Below, in pieces: positions 41,758 to 53,069 of a DNA stretch of 64,000 nucleotides. Source of the DNA: Xanthobacter sp. YC-JY1. Lineage in GTDB: Bacteria > Pseudomonadota > Alphaproteobacteria > Rhizobiales > Xanthobacteraceae. Position 1 is the stretch's first letter. Each line of letters opens with the position of its first letter. Location of the stretch: positions 853,001 to 917,000 of the forward strand of contig NZ_CP032674.1 of the NCBI RefSeq assembly GCF_021730305.1, in the 5' to 3' direction. The position numbers and the translations under genes are program-made. The notes below the pieces were generated by a model. The model did not search any database. It saw nothing but the letters and a program-made list of their open reading frames with translations, and was not told where the DNA came from.

Positions 41758-42729
41758 CTAATGGATACCCTTCTGCTTCCGCAGTTCTTCGGCGATCTCC
41801 AGCATGTCGCCGACGATGCCGTAGCGGGCGATGGTGAAGATGGAGGCCTCGGGGTCCTTGTTGATCGCCACGATGTTCTCCACGTGCTTCATGCCCCACT
41901 GGTGCTGCACGGAGCCGGAGATGCCCATGGCGATGTAGAGGTTGCACTTGGCCGCCAGCTGGCCGGACTGGCCGACCTGCCGCGCCTTGGGCAGCCAGCC
42001 GTTGTCGGCGATGGGCCGCGAACAGCCAAGCGTCGCGCCGAGGCCGTCGGCCAGCTCCAGGAACTGCGCCACGTTCGCCTCGTCCCCGACCCCGCGGCCG
42101 ATGGAGAGGATGAAGGGCGAGCCGGGAATGTCGATGCCGCCGGTGGCCGGCGGATCACGCCAGTCGAGGTGCTTGCTGCGGGCCGTTCCGTCGCCCGCAT
42201 CGATGGCGGACACGGCCGGGCTGGCCGGCGCCGTCTCCGGCGCGAAGGAGCCGCCCCGCAGGGTGAGGAGCACGCCGGTGCGGCCGGGAAAGTCGATCTC
42301 CACGAAGACCTTCTCGTTATAGCCGGCGCGTGTCGCCACCACCTGGCCATCCTCGACCGCGACACCGAACACGTCGGTGGCGAAGCCCAGGCCCTCGCCG
42401 ATGGCGACGGCGGGCGCGAGGGAGAAGCTGTCCACGCCGTGGGGCATCAGCACCAGCGCCGGCGAGCGCTGGGCGATCACGCTGCGCAAGACGGCTTCGT
42501 AGACGTGCGGCTCGTAGGTCGCCGCATCGGGACGGGCGACGGTGATGACCTCGTCCACCGCGCCGACGCTGACCGCCTTGGCGAGCGGGGCGGGATCGGC
42601 CGCGATGACGAGGACGGTGACGGGACCGCCGAGGGCGGCCTTGAGCGTGCCGGCGGCGCCGATGGCCTCCAGCGTGGCATCGCGCAGGGTGCCGCGCCGG
42701 TGCTCGGCCAGGATGAGAATTCCGGACAT
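41758..42729 (-). CDS. etfA: Electron transfer flavoprotein alpha subunit
   Basis: A 323-residue EtfA. The C-terminal FAD-binding signature is intact: ARQVGQSGQLAA, LYIAMGISGSVQH, IVAINKDPEA and YGIVGDMLEI. ATG 42729 begins MSGILILAEH and overlaps the etfB stop by one base (TGATG). The open frame running up to 43170 overlaps etfB and is not coding. ETF accepts electrons from flavin dehydrogenases. The dehydrogenase at 47243, which conserves the ETF-docking tyrosine, is the obvious donor. Confidence 0.93.
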   Translation of the reverse strand: MSGILILAEHRRGTLRDATLEAIGAAGTLKAALGGPVTVLVIAADPAPLAKAVSVGAVDEVITVARPDAATYEPHVYEAVLRSVIAQRSPALVLMPHGVDSFSLAPAVAIGEGLGFATDVFGVAVEDGQVVATRAGYNEKVFVEIDFPGRTGVLLTLRGGSFAPETAPASPAVSAIDAGDGTARSKHLDWRDPPATGGIDIPGSPFILSIGRGVGDEANVAQFLELADGLGATLGCSRPIADNGWLPKARQVGQSGQLAAKCNLYIAMGISGSVQHQWGMKHVENIVAINKDPEASIFTIARYGIVGDMLEIAEELRKQKGIH

Positions 42730-43523
42730 CAGCCGTTCACCTCCGAAATGATCTCCAGGAGACGGGCCGCCTGCTGGGACGGCGTGCCCGCGATGATTTC
42801 GCCCCGGCCCCGCTCGGGGACGAAGACGCGCCGCACCCGGCTGAGCGCGCCGGCGGCGCCGATCTCGGCGTCGGACAGGCCGACATCGTGGGGCGTCAGG
42901 CACTCGATGGGCTTGGCATTGGCCTGCTTGATGGAGCGCAGGGAGGCGTAGCGCGGCGTGTTGATACCGAGCTGGATGGTGAGCACCGCGGGCGTCTCCA
43001 CGTCGAGGCACTCCACCAGACCGCCCTCGAGTTCGCGCTCCACCTGGGCGGTGGCGGCGCCGGGGGCGAAGTCGAGCTTCGAGACCACCGCCGCGCGCGT
43101 CCAGCCGAGCAGCGCCGCGACCGACATGCCGGTCTGGGCGTTGCCCTGGTCGGCGGATTGCGCGCCGCACAGCACGAGGCCGGGCTCCTCGTTCTCCGCC
43201 ACCTTGGCGATGACGCGGGCGATGGCCACGCGGTCCGCCTCTTCGAGCCCCGCATCGTCCACGCGGATGGCGCGGTCGGCGCCCTTTGCGAGGGCCTTGC
43301 GCAGCACGTCATCGGCATCGTCGGGGCCGATGGTCAGCACCACTACCTCGACGGAGCCTTCGGGCGCGGCTTCCTTGATCTGGACCGCCGCTTCCAGCGC
43401 GTATTCGTCGAATTCGTTGAGGTCGAACTCGCAGAAATCCGGGTCGACGTCGCGGCCATCGTCGCGCAGCTCGAATTCGTCATCGAGCGAGGCGACGCGT
43501 TTCACCGGCACGAGTATCTTCAT
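42729..43523 (-). CDS. etfB: Electron transfer flavoprotein beta subunit
   Basis: A 264-residue EtfB beginning MKILVPVKRVASLDDEFEL. Family features include FDEYALEAAVQIKE, LVLCGAQSADQGNAQTG and the C-terminal membrane-dehydrogenase recognition region around INTPRYASLRSIKQANAKPI. It binds AMP and forms a heterodimer with EtfA. It starts 8 bp after the LRV gene and is coupled to etfA by a one-base overlap. Confidence 0.93.
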   Translation of the reverse strand: MKILVPVKRVASLDDEFELRDDGRDVDPDFCEFDLNEFDEYALEAAVQIKEAAPEGSVEVVVLTIGPDDADDVLRKALAKGADRAIRVDDAGLEEADRVAIARVIAKVAENEEPGLVLCGAQSADQGNAQTGMSVAALLGWTRAAVVSKLDFAPGAATAQVERELEGGLVECLDVETPAVLTIQLGINTPRYASLRSIKQANAKPIECLTPHDVGLSDAEIGAAGALSRVRRVFVPERGRGEIIAGTPSQQAARLLEIISEVNG

Positions 43524-43531
43524 GGGTGTCC

Positions 43532-44935
43532 TCACGGCTGTGGGAAGGTTTCGAGGTGCCTGCGTGCGGCGCGCCCGGCGGCCGCTGCGTGGGTGACGGC
43601 GCGCTTGCCCACCGCGAAGCGCACCTGCGGCGCGCCGTCGTCGGCGCAGCCCCAGGCATCCGCCACCGGAAGGTTCGGGTGACGCACGGCGAAAGCGCGA
43701 TTGAGGGGATAGGGATCGTCCAGCAGCAGGCGCAGGGCGGCTGCGGGCGCATCCGGATTGAGCGCCACCGCGCGGCGCACGTCCGCCTGCCCATGCCGGG
43801 CGAGGCGGCGGAGCGCGGCTTCCCGCGTCTGCGGATTGCGGGCGACGGCGGAGGCCACATCCTCCCCGTCTTCCCGTTCGAGGGCGCGTAGGGCCTCGGT
43901 CGGAAGGTCGGGGCGGCAGGCCACGGCGGCGCGCACCCATTCGTCGCCATCGCGGGCGAGGGTTGCGAGCATATCGGCCGGGCAGGCGGGATTGCGGCCG
44001 GCGGCATGGCGCACCCGCGCCTCCGCATCGCCACCCAGCCGTTGGATGAGGCCGGCGGGCAGCGCCGGATTGCGGGCGAGCCAGACGCGCACCCACACAT
44101 CGCCGTCGCGGGAAAGCACCTCCGCCAGATCCTCCGGCACGGCCACATGGCGGGCCTGGGCGCGGCGCACCCGCACATCGCCGTCATCGGTCAAGGCCAC
44201 GTCCTGGCCTTCCGCATGAAGGCGCAGGGCCTCCGCGCGGACGGCCGGATCGCTGTCGCCCATCAGCGCCTGACGCAGGCTCGGCGGCAGCACGGGATTG
44301 GAGGCCGCCCGGCGGCGAATGGCGGCATCGGCATCGACGCACGCATCGGCGACCTGCGTGAGCGGGCAATGGGGGTGTGCCACCGCCTCGGCCCGCACCA
44401 CGGCATCGCCGCCCGCGAGCAACGTGCGCAGCAGGTCCGCGTCCGCCTGCGGGTGGCGGGCGAGGGCGGCGCGCTCCGCCGCGTCGGCGTGGTCCAGCAG
44501 GGCATGGAGGGCGAGGGCCGGCGTTCCGGCATTGCGCAGCAGCGCGGCGCGCACGGCGGCATCCGCATTCATGGCGAGGCCGATGAGGGCCACCGACGGC
44601 GTGTGGGCGTGGGCGGCCAGCGCCGCGCGGGTCGCCGCGTCGTCCATCTGCCGCGCCAGGCGCAGCAGCGTCGCGCCTGATGTGGCCGGGTTGCGCACGA
44701 TGCGCTGGAGGATGGCGGGCCGGTCCTCGCCGGCGAGCAGGGCGAGGAAGGCCGGCGGCGCGAAGGGCAGCGCGGCAAACACCAGCTTCAGCCGCGCGTT
44801 CGAGAGCAGCAGCCGCGCCAGCGCCGCCTGCGCCCACTCCGCGCCCTCCGCCCCATAGGCGGGGAGTGCCAGATAGGCGTCGCCACGGGCGATGAGCGCT
44901 CCCGTCAGCGCGGCCATGTTCGCTGGTGCGCGCAT
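43532..44935 (-). CDS. Leucine-rich repeat variant (LRV) solenoid protein
   Basis: A 467-residue protein built almost entirely of ~24-residue repeats of the form D-x-VR-x2-x-A-x-NP-x-LP-x3-L. Clear units are DVWVRVWLARNPALPAGLI, EARVRHAAGRNPACPADML, EWVRAAVACRPDLPTEAL and DVRRAVALNPDAPAAAL. This is the LRV pattern first described next to an iron-sulfur motif in Azotobacter. Only scattered Cys are present, with no 4Fe-4S motif here. It starts 3 bp after the EtfD-like gene and ends 8 bp before etfB, so it is part of the operon. A scaffold or assembly role for the redox partners is a guess; no catalytic motif is seen. Confidence 0.85.
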   Translation of the reverse strand: MRAPANMAALTGALIARGDAYLALPAYGAEGAEWAQAALARLLLSNARLKLVFAALPFAPPAFLALLAGEDRPAILQRIVRNPATSGATLLRLARQMDDAATRAALAAHAHTPSVALIGLAMNADAAVRAALLRNAGTPALALHALLDHADAAERAALARHPQADADLLRTLLAGGDAVVRAEAVAHPHCPLTQVADACVDADAAIRRRAASNPVLPPSLRQALMGDSDPAVRAEALRLHAEGQDVALTDDGDVRVRRAQARHVAVPEDLAEVLSRDGDVWVRVWLARNPALPAGLIQRLGGDAEARVRHAAGRNPACPADMLATLARDGDEWVRAAVACRPDLPTEALRALEREDGEDVASAVARNPQTREAALRRLARHGQADVRRAVALNPDAPAAALRLLLDDPYPLNRAFAVRHPNLPVADAWGCADDGAPQVRFAVGKRAVTHAAAAGRAARRHLETFPQP

Positions 44936-44938
44936 CGC

Positions 44939-47101
44939 TCAGCCGACCTCGGCGGGTGCGGGGAGGACGGCGGGTTCTTCGGGCTCCAGCGCCTCGGCGA
45001 GCAGCTCGGTCAGCTCCAGCACCCGGAAGTTGCGCTCGTTGCCGGTGGTCTTCACCGCGTCCTCGAGCATGGTCATGCACTTCGGGCAGTTGACCACCAG
45101 AGCGTCGAGGCCATGGATCTCGGCGGCTTCCCGCGCGCGGATCTCGCCCACCTTGGTGGTGCCGGGCGGATCGGGCACCCACACCCGGCCGCCGCCACCG
45201 CCGCAGCAGAAGGAATTGTCCCGGCTCTTGCCCATCTCCACCAGCTTCACGCCGGTGGCCGCGAGCACCTCGCGCGGAGCGTCATAGCCCTTGTTGAGGC
45301 GGCCGAGGTGGCAGGGGTCGTGATAGGTGACGGTGAAGTCCAGCTTGCGGGCGGGGGTGATGCGCCCGTCCGCCATCAGCTCCTTCAGGAAGGCGCTGGC
45401 GTGGCTGACATCATAGGTGCCGCCGAGGTCGGGATACTCGTTCTTCAGCGTGTTGAAGGAGTGCGGATCGGTGGTGACGATGCGGTTGAAGCTGCAATCG
45501 CCGAGCGTCGAGATGTTGCCTTCGGCGAGCTGCTGGAACAGGCCCTCCTCACCCACGCGGCGCACGTCGTTGCCGGCCGTGGTCTCGCCCTCGTAGAGGA
45601 TGCCGAAGTCGATGCCCGCGGAATGGAGGATGCGGGCGAAGGCGCGGCTGACCTTCTGGTTGCGCGGGTCGAAGCTCGCATAGTCGCCGACGAACCAGAG
45701 CACATCCACCGGCTCCTTGCGGGCGTCCTTGATCTTGAACGGCAGGTCCTTGGTCCAGTTGGGGCGCTTGCGGCGGCTCTCGTTGAAGCAGTTGCCGGTC
45801 TTGTTCACCGCCCCGAGGGTGCGCTGGAGCGCTGGGTCCATCTCGCCTTCGTCCACCAAAGTGCGGCGGAGCATGTTGATGAGCGGCACGTGCTCCACAC
45901 CCACCGGGCAGATCTCCGTGCAGGCGCCGCACTGGCGGCAGGACCACAGGGTCTCCGGCCGGTATTCGCCGGTGGCGAGGCCGATGAGGGGCGTGGCGCA
46001 GCCGGCGGCGCGGGGCTTGGGCAGCACCTCGCCCAGATGGGTGTTGGCCTGCTCGCGCAGTGTCAGCACCACGTCGCGCGGGGAGAGCGGATAGCCGGCG
46101 GCCCGCGCCGGGCAGGCTTCATGACAGCGGCCGCATTTGGTGCAGGCGTCCGCCTGGACGAGATAGCGGCTCGCGACGTCGCCCAGCTCGCGATAGCCGA
46201 TGCGCGCGGCATCGAGATCGCCGAGCGGCAGGTGGCGGATCGCCTCGGGATTGCGCAGCATCCAGGAAGCGGCGGCGGTGAAGATGTGCTTCGCCTTGGT
46301 GTAGGGAATGAGCGCGATGAAGGTGAGCGCCAGCACGCCGTGCAGCCACCACAGCCCCATGCGCAGCGCCCCCGCGCCGGCACTTGTGAAGCCCACCGCC
46401 TTCAGGCCGGCGGCGATGGACGCGCCCACCGGGGCCCACCAGCGCGTGTCCCACACCGCCGGATCGTTCTGGAGCCACACCATGCGGGCACCGGAGAGCA
46501 GGAAGCCGGTGATGCCGATGAGCAGCAGGGTCCACAGGAAGGCCCAGTCCTCGATGCGGTAGCGCTCGCGGGAGAAGTCCGCATCCTGCGGCGTGCGGTC
46601 GGGCCGGGCGTAATCGAGCTTCGGCGGCTTCAGCCAGCCGCGCCGCCACATCATGTAGAGGAGGCCGCAGATGAAGCCCGTGCCGGCCAGGGTCATCGTG
46701 AGCTTGAACAGCAGGTAGAAGTGGCCGTGCCAGAATTCGAGGCCGATGAGCGGGCCGAGGATGTCTTCCTGCAGGGTGATGGTGGCGGTGCCGATGAACA
46801 GCAGCGCGAAGCCGTAGAAGATGAAGGCATGGAGCCGCCCGGCCGCGGTGTCGCGCCGGCGCAGCGTGCGATGGGAGGCGATGGTCTTCGCCGTGTCGAG
46901 AAGCCTGCGGCCGATGTCGCCCCAGGCGAGGCGGTCGCCCCGGCGTCCGGCGCGATACTTGTGAATCTGGGCGTAGACGCCCCAGGCGAATGCCGCCATG
47001 CAGCCGATGGCATAGACATAGAAGATCGCGAGCATCCAGGGCGAAAAATCCTGGAACAGGATGCGCGTGACCTTGGATGGATCGATGCCGCTCGGAATCA
47101 T
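44939..47101 (-). CDS. Membrane Fe-S oxidoreductase, DgcB/EtfD-like (putative ETF:quinone oxidoreductase)
   Basis: A 720-residue protein with an N-terminal NarI-like membrane domain of about five helices (22-45, 93-113, 127-150, 187-207, 249-268). Two [4Fe-4S] motifs follow, C320-x2-C323-x2-C326-x3-C330 and C388-x2-C391-x2-C394-x3-C398, then two cysteine-rich CCG domains (DPCHLGR and SFCCGGGGG near the end). This is the plan of DgcB of dimethylglycine demethylation and of EtfD proteins, which move electrons from ETF or a flavin enzyme to quinone. With etfAB in the same operon, quinone reduction is the likely role. Usual ETF-QO is not encoded nearby. Confidence 0.85.
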   Translation of the reverse strand: MIPSGIDPSKVTRILFQDFSPWMLAIFYVYAIGCMAAFAWGVYAQIHKYRAGRRGDRLAWGDIGRRLLDTAKTIASHRTLRRRDTAAGRLHAFIFYGFALLFIGTATITLQEDILGPLIGLEFWHGHFYLLFKLTMTLAGTGFICGLLYMMWRRGWLKPPKLDYARPDRTPQDADFSRERYRIEDWAFLWTLLLIGITGFLLSGARMVWLQNDPAVWDTRWWAPVGASIAAGLKAVGFTSAGAGALRMGLWWLHGVLALTFIALIPYTKAKHIFTAAASWMLRNPEAIRHLPLGDLDAARIGYRELGDVASRYLVQADACTKCGRCHEACPARAAGYPLSPRDVVLTLREQANTHLGEVLPKPRAAGCATPLIGLATGEYRPETLWSCRQCGACTEICPVGVEHVPLINMLRRTLVDEGEMDPALQRTLGAVNKTGNCFNESRRKRPNWTKDLPFKIKDARKEPVDVLWFVGDYASFDPRNQKVSRAFARILHSAGIDFGILYEGETTAGNDVRRVGEEGLFQQLAEGNISTLGDCSFNRIVTTDPHSFNTLKNEYPDLGGTYDVSHASAFLKELMADGRITPARKLDFTVTYHDPCHLGRLNKGYDAPREVLAATGVKLVEMGKSRDNSFCCGGGGGRVWVPDPPGTTKVGEIRAREAAEIHGLDALVVNCPKCMTMLEDAVKTTGNERNFRVLELTELLAEALEPEEPAVLPAPAEVG

Positions 47102-47190
47102 GTGCTGCTCGCCCTCTGATCTTTTTCTTGGCTGTGCTCGTGCGAATGCCCGTGCCGGCCGAGGGATTGGACCCCGACGACGGCGGGCAT

Positions 47191-47218
47191 GCGGGGCGCG
47201 TGATCTGCCGCGCCCCGC
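47191..47218 (-). other. Stem-loop between trimethylamine dehydrogenase and EtfD-like genes
   Basis: GCGGGGCGCG (47191-47200) and CGCGCCCCGC (47209-47218) form a perfect 10-bp stem with an 8-base loop in the 141-bp gap 47102-47242, with no T-tract. It could protect the upstream dehydrogenase message and set its level above the electron-transfer genes. Confidence 0.55.
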
Positions 47219-47242
47219 CCGCTCTGACCAGGACGAGGGGAA

Positions 47243-49875
<2,633 letters not shown>

Positions 49876-51012
49876 TCAGGTGAACACCGTGAGCACGCCG
49901 GTATAGCCATAGAGATGGTGGCGGGCGATCTCACCGCCGGCGAAGAAGCCGACGAGCGGCACCGGGCCGAGGGCCTCGCGCACCATCCTGAATTCCGCGC
50001 TGGGGGCGCCGAAATGCGGGCCGCCGCGGCCGGAGCAACTCACATAGAGCGCGCCGCGGGCGCCGCCGGCGGCATCGGCTTGCGCCTTCACCTCCGAGAC
50101 GATGCGCAGGAGATCGTGGCGCGCGGCCTCCGCATTGCGCTTGCAGAAGGCGAGCTTGGTGCCGGCCTCCAGCTGCTCCGCCACCACCAGCACGCCAGCC
50201 TTGCGACCGACACCCAGAAGGTGGCGCACCTGCGTGTCGGTGCCGAAGCGGCCCGGTGCCGCGCTGGAATCCTCGCCCGGCGCAATGAGCCCGGCCAGCG
50301 TCTGGCCGAGTTCGAGGCGCAACTGGTCGTCGGGAATGTCGGCGGGCAGGCCGAGATCCTCCATCGCGCAGTCGAGGGCCCGTTCGCCATCGAGCGTGAC
50401 GAGGTAATTGCCTTCGGCGCGGCCGATGGCCCGCTTGGGGCCTATGGGCTGGCAGCCCTGCGTGACGCGGGAGAGCACCGGCACCTGCGGCCCGAAGGCG
50501 ACGCCCGATACCCCGCCGAGCATCACGTCGTCGGCGAACAGCAAGGGCTGGTTGCGGGCTGAGGAGAGCCCGCCGAACAGGTAGCCCGTGAGGGTCTGGC
50601 CGGCCAGCGCCTTGACCCGCTCGGGCAGGTCCGGCGTGCCGCCGTCGGCATGGACGAGGGCGGTGAAGGGCTCGAAGCCGTCCGTGCCCAGGGGCGCGAG
50701 GTCGGAGAAGACGCGGAAGCCTTCCGGCGGAATGTCGGCCAGCATGAGCGCGATGCCCGGCTCGTCGAAATATTCCACGTCGTCCGCCGCGACCCCTACC
50801 CCGATGGTGCCGACCCAGCGTACCTCCGGCAGGCCCGCTTTCAGGGCCTCCATGATGTTGCCGGCGGCGCCGGTATAGCGGTCGGAGAGGTAGCACCAGC
50901 CGAGCGTCGGCGGCGGCTTGTCCTCCAATTGGGTGCGCAGCTGGCTCCAGCAGGCGCCGAGGGCGGCCTGCCAATCGGTATTGCCCGCATGGGCGAAGGA
51001 GAACTGGCTCAT
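49876..51012 (-). CDS. FIST-domain sensory protein
   Basis: A 378-residue protein with FIST_N (about 20-210: TLGWCYLSDRYTGAAGNIM, WVGTIGVGVAAD, TGYLFGGLSSARNQ) and FIST_C (about 215-360: EGNYLVTLDGERALDCA, then YVSCSGRGGPHFG and PLVGFFAGGEIARHH). FIST proteins bind small ligands, perhaps amino acids, and feed signal-transduction chains. ATG 51012 begins MSQFSFAHAG. Downstream of a SpoIIE-type phosphatase and a K+ channel on the same strand, it may be part of a local signalling group. The ligand is unknown. Confidence 0.88.
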   Translation of the reverse strand: MSQFSFAHAGNTDWQAALGACWSQLRTQLEDKPPPTLGWCYLSDRYTGAAGNIMEALKAGLPEVRWVGTIGVGVAADDVEYFDEPGIALMLADIPPEGFRVFSDLAPLGTDGFEPFTALVHADGGTPDLPERVKALAGQTLTGYLFGGLSSARNQPLLFADDVMLGGVSGVAFGPQVPVLSRVTQGCQPIGPKRAIGRAEGNYLVTLDGERALDCAMEDLGLPADIPDDQLRLELGQTLAGLIAPGEDSSAAPGRFGTDTQVRHLLGVGRKAGVLVVAEQLEAGTKLAFCKRNAEAARHDLLRIVSEVKAQADAAGGARGALYVSCSGRGGPHFGAPSAEFRMVREALGPVPLVGFFAGGEIARHHLYGYTGVLTVFT

Positions 51013-51215
51013 GGGCGGGTTTCCGCGCGGTGCGTCCGGATACGGACAAGGATCGGGGAGAGCCCCGCCACCATAGGGCGCAAAAGCGCGAGCGGCGTCT
51101 TGCGGACGGCGCTTGGGCCAGAAACCGGACGCATCCGGCCTGCATGTCGCGACACTTTGCGGGGCAGCAAGGTCATGGGGCTGACGAAGCAATCGGCGTG
51201 CCGTGCCTGCCCCGC

Positions 51216-51536
51216 TCAGGCCACCGGCGAACGCATCTCGTCGCCGAGCACCGCCTGGACGTCAAAGAGGACACGGCGGAACTCCTCGTCCACCCGCCGC
51301 TCGAAGGCGAAGGCGGCGTCTGCCTCCAGCCCCGCGTCCTCATGGGAATCGTGGAAGGTCAGCTTCTGGCTGACTGCCTCCACCAGTGCCGCGCGCAGCA
51401 CGTCGTCCCGCGCCATCAGCTGCAGCGCCAGCACCAGCAGCTTGCGATGGGCGGCGGCGGCGATGTCAAGCTCCAGCGGTGTCCGGGCCGTCAGGCTGTC
51501 CGGAGCCGTCGGGTGGGTGTTGTCCTCGTCGGCCAT
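51216..51536 (-). CDS. Small hypothetical protein
   Basis: A 106-residue acidic, mostly helical protein with no family I recognise. It has a Leu-rich middle (LLVLALQLMARDDVLRAALVEAV) and an acidic C-terminal half with FERRVDEEFRRVLFDVQAV. No signal peptide, membrane helix or Cys residues are present. It lies 61 bp after the SpoIIE-type phosphatase gene and 203 bp before the FIST gene on the same strand, which supports it being real. A partner or regulatory role in that signalling group is only a guess. Confidence 0.55.
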   Translation of the reverse strand: MADEDNTHPTAPDSLTARTPLELDIAAAAHRKLLVLALQLMARDDVLRAALVEAVSQKLTFHDSHEDAGLEADAAFAFERRVDEEFRRVLFDVQAVLGDEMRSPVA

Positions 51537-51597
51537 GGCCGTCCTCCGCGCGCTCGCCCCCTTCGCGCAACACGCGGGCGGGGCGGAAGTTCCGCGA

Positions 51598-52980
51598 TCA
51601 GCGGTGGCCGAGGGTGACCGCCAGCGCCGTCATGTCGTCGAACTGGGGTGCGGTGTCGGCCCAGCGGGTCGCGGTGTCGAGCAGGCCGGTGATGAAGGCC
51701 GCGGCCGGCAGATCGGGCGCTGCCGCGAGGGCGGTAAGGGCGGCGGCTTCGAGCCGCGCCTCGCCGAACGCTTCTTCCGCGGGATTGAAAGCATCCGTCA
51801 GGCCGTCCGAGAACAGGAACAGGCGATCCCCGGGTGCAAATGCCACGGTCTCGGCGCGGGTGCGCGCGCCCTCCATCATGGCGAGGGCCGGCCCGGTCGC
51901 CATGGGGCGCTCCAGCCGTCCGTCGGCGCGCAGGATCATGCAGTCCGTGTGGCCGCAATTGCAGTAGGTGAGGGCGCCGGTGTCGAGGTCGAGGACGCCG
52001 CAGAACAGGGTGACGAACATGTCCTCGCCGTTGGTGGCGCAGAGCAGCTCGTTCACCCGCGCCACCGCGACGGCAAGGTCCGGCTCGCTCCGCAGGACCA
52101 TGCGCAGCGCGGTCTGGGTGGCGCTCATGAACAGGGCGGCGGGGGTGCCCTTGCCGGCGACATCGCCCAAAGTCACCACCAGACGGCGGTCGTCGATGAG
52201 GAAGTAATCGTAGAAATCGCCGCCCACGTCCTTCGCCGGGCGCATGGCGGCGAAGATGTCCGCCCGTCCTGACAGCGCCTCCGGCGGCAGGGGCGGCGGC
52301 AGCATGGCGCGCTGGATGGCGGCGGCGTTGGCCATCTCGCGCCGTTCCGCCGCACGGCTCATGATGGCCTCGGCGAGACGGCGGAAGGAGTGGGAGAAAT
52401 CCACCATCTCCGGCAGCGGATTGCGCAGGTCGTCGAGCAAGGCGAGGTCGAATTCGCGCCGCTCCAGTGCATTCAGGGCATTGGCGTAGAAGCCGAACAC
52501 CTGGTTGAAGGTCTCGAAGCGGCGCCCGAACTGGCGCATCACCGCGGAGAGAAGATCGGGCCGCACCCGCCCGGCCGCCTCCAATACCTCCGCCGAAATC
52601 CGCACCGCGCGGATGGGGGTGAGGGCATCCACATGGGCGGTGCGGGCGACGCCGGTGAAGGCGGCGATCTCGCCGATCACCGCCGGCGCCCGCAATTGCG
52701 CCAGCTGGACGTGCTCATAGGGCGTGTCGATGGTGACCACCGCCGTGCCCTCGAACACCAGCAGGGCGAAGGTGCCCACATCCCCCCGGCAGAGCAGGCG
52801 CGTGCCGGCGGCGACGTCCATCCGCTCACCGCGGGCGATCAGGGCGGCCAGCTCCTCCAGCGGGAAGGCGGCGAAATAGGGATGGCGCGCCATCACCTGC
52901 GCGGCGGCGAAAGCGGGCTGTGACGAAACGTCCGGAGCCCCGGGGTCGGCTGCCGCCTGCTGCAATGCTCCTGATGCCAT
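51598..52980 (-). CDS. Cyclic-nucleotide-binding/SpoIIE (RsbU-like) protein phosphatase
   Basis: A 460-residue two-domain protein. Residues about 30-150 form a CRP-like cNMP-binding domain (FPLEELAALI, then GTFALLVFEG and VIGEIAAFTG). A helical linker leads to a PP2C-type SpoIIE domain (about 225-460) with AIQRAMLPPPLPP, metal-binding KDVGGDFYDYF, GDVAGKG, and DGLTDAFN, ending QFDDMTALAV. Such enzymes dephosphorylate anti-anti-sigma factors in partner-switching systems. The start ATG 52980 (MASGAL) gives the complete first domain. No anti-sigma or STAS gene is adjacent. Confidence 0.88.
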   Translation of the reverse strand: MASGALQQAAADPGAPDVSSQPAFAAAQVMARHPYFAAFPLEELAALIARGERMDVAAGTRLLCRGDVGTFALLVFEGTAVVTIDTPYEHVQLAQLRAPAVIGEIAAFTGVARTAHVDALTPIRAVRISAEVLEAAGRVRPDLLSAVMRQFGRRFETFNQVFGFYANALNALERREFDLALLDDLRNPLPEMVDFSHSFRRLAEAIMSRAAERREMANAAAIQRAMLPPPLPPEALSGRADIFAAMRPAKDVGGDFYDYFLIDDRRLVVTLGDVAGKGTPAALFMSATQTALRMVLRSEPDLAVAVARVNELLCATNGEDMFVTLFCGVLDLDTGALTYCNCGHTDCMILRADGRLERPMATGPALAMMEGARTRAETVAFAPGDRLFLFSDGLTDAFNPAEEAFGEARLEAAALTALAAAPDLPAAAFITGLLDTATRWADTAPQFDDMTALAVTLGHR

Positions 52981-53069
52981 GGTCCGTGTGCGCCCCTCGC
53001 GATGGACCACTATAGCGCAGGCGGGACGGGACGACCTTACCTCAAACGCGGGATGGGCCGCGCCGTGGC

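Noticed and set aside
41758-43170. Possible EtfB-EtfA fusion
   Set aside because: The upstream part of this frame is an off-frame reading of etfB. Both subunits have their own starts with a one-base overlap.
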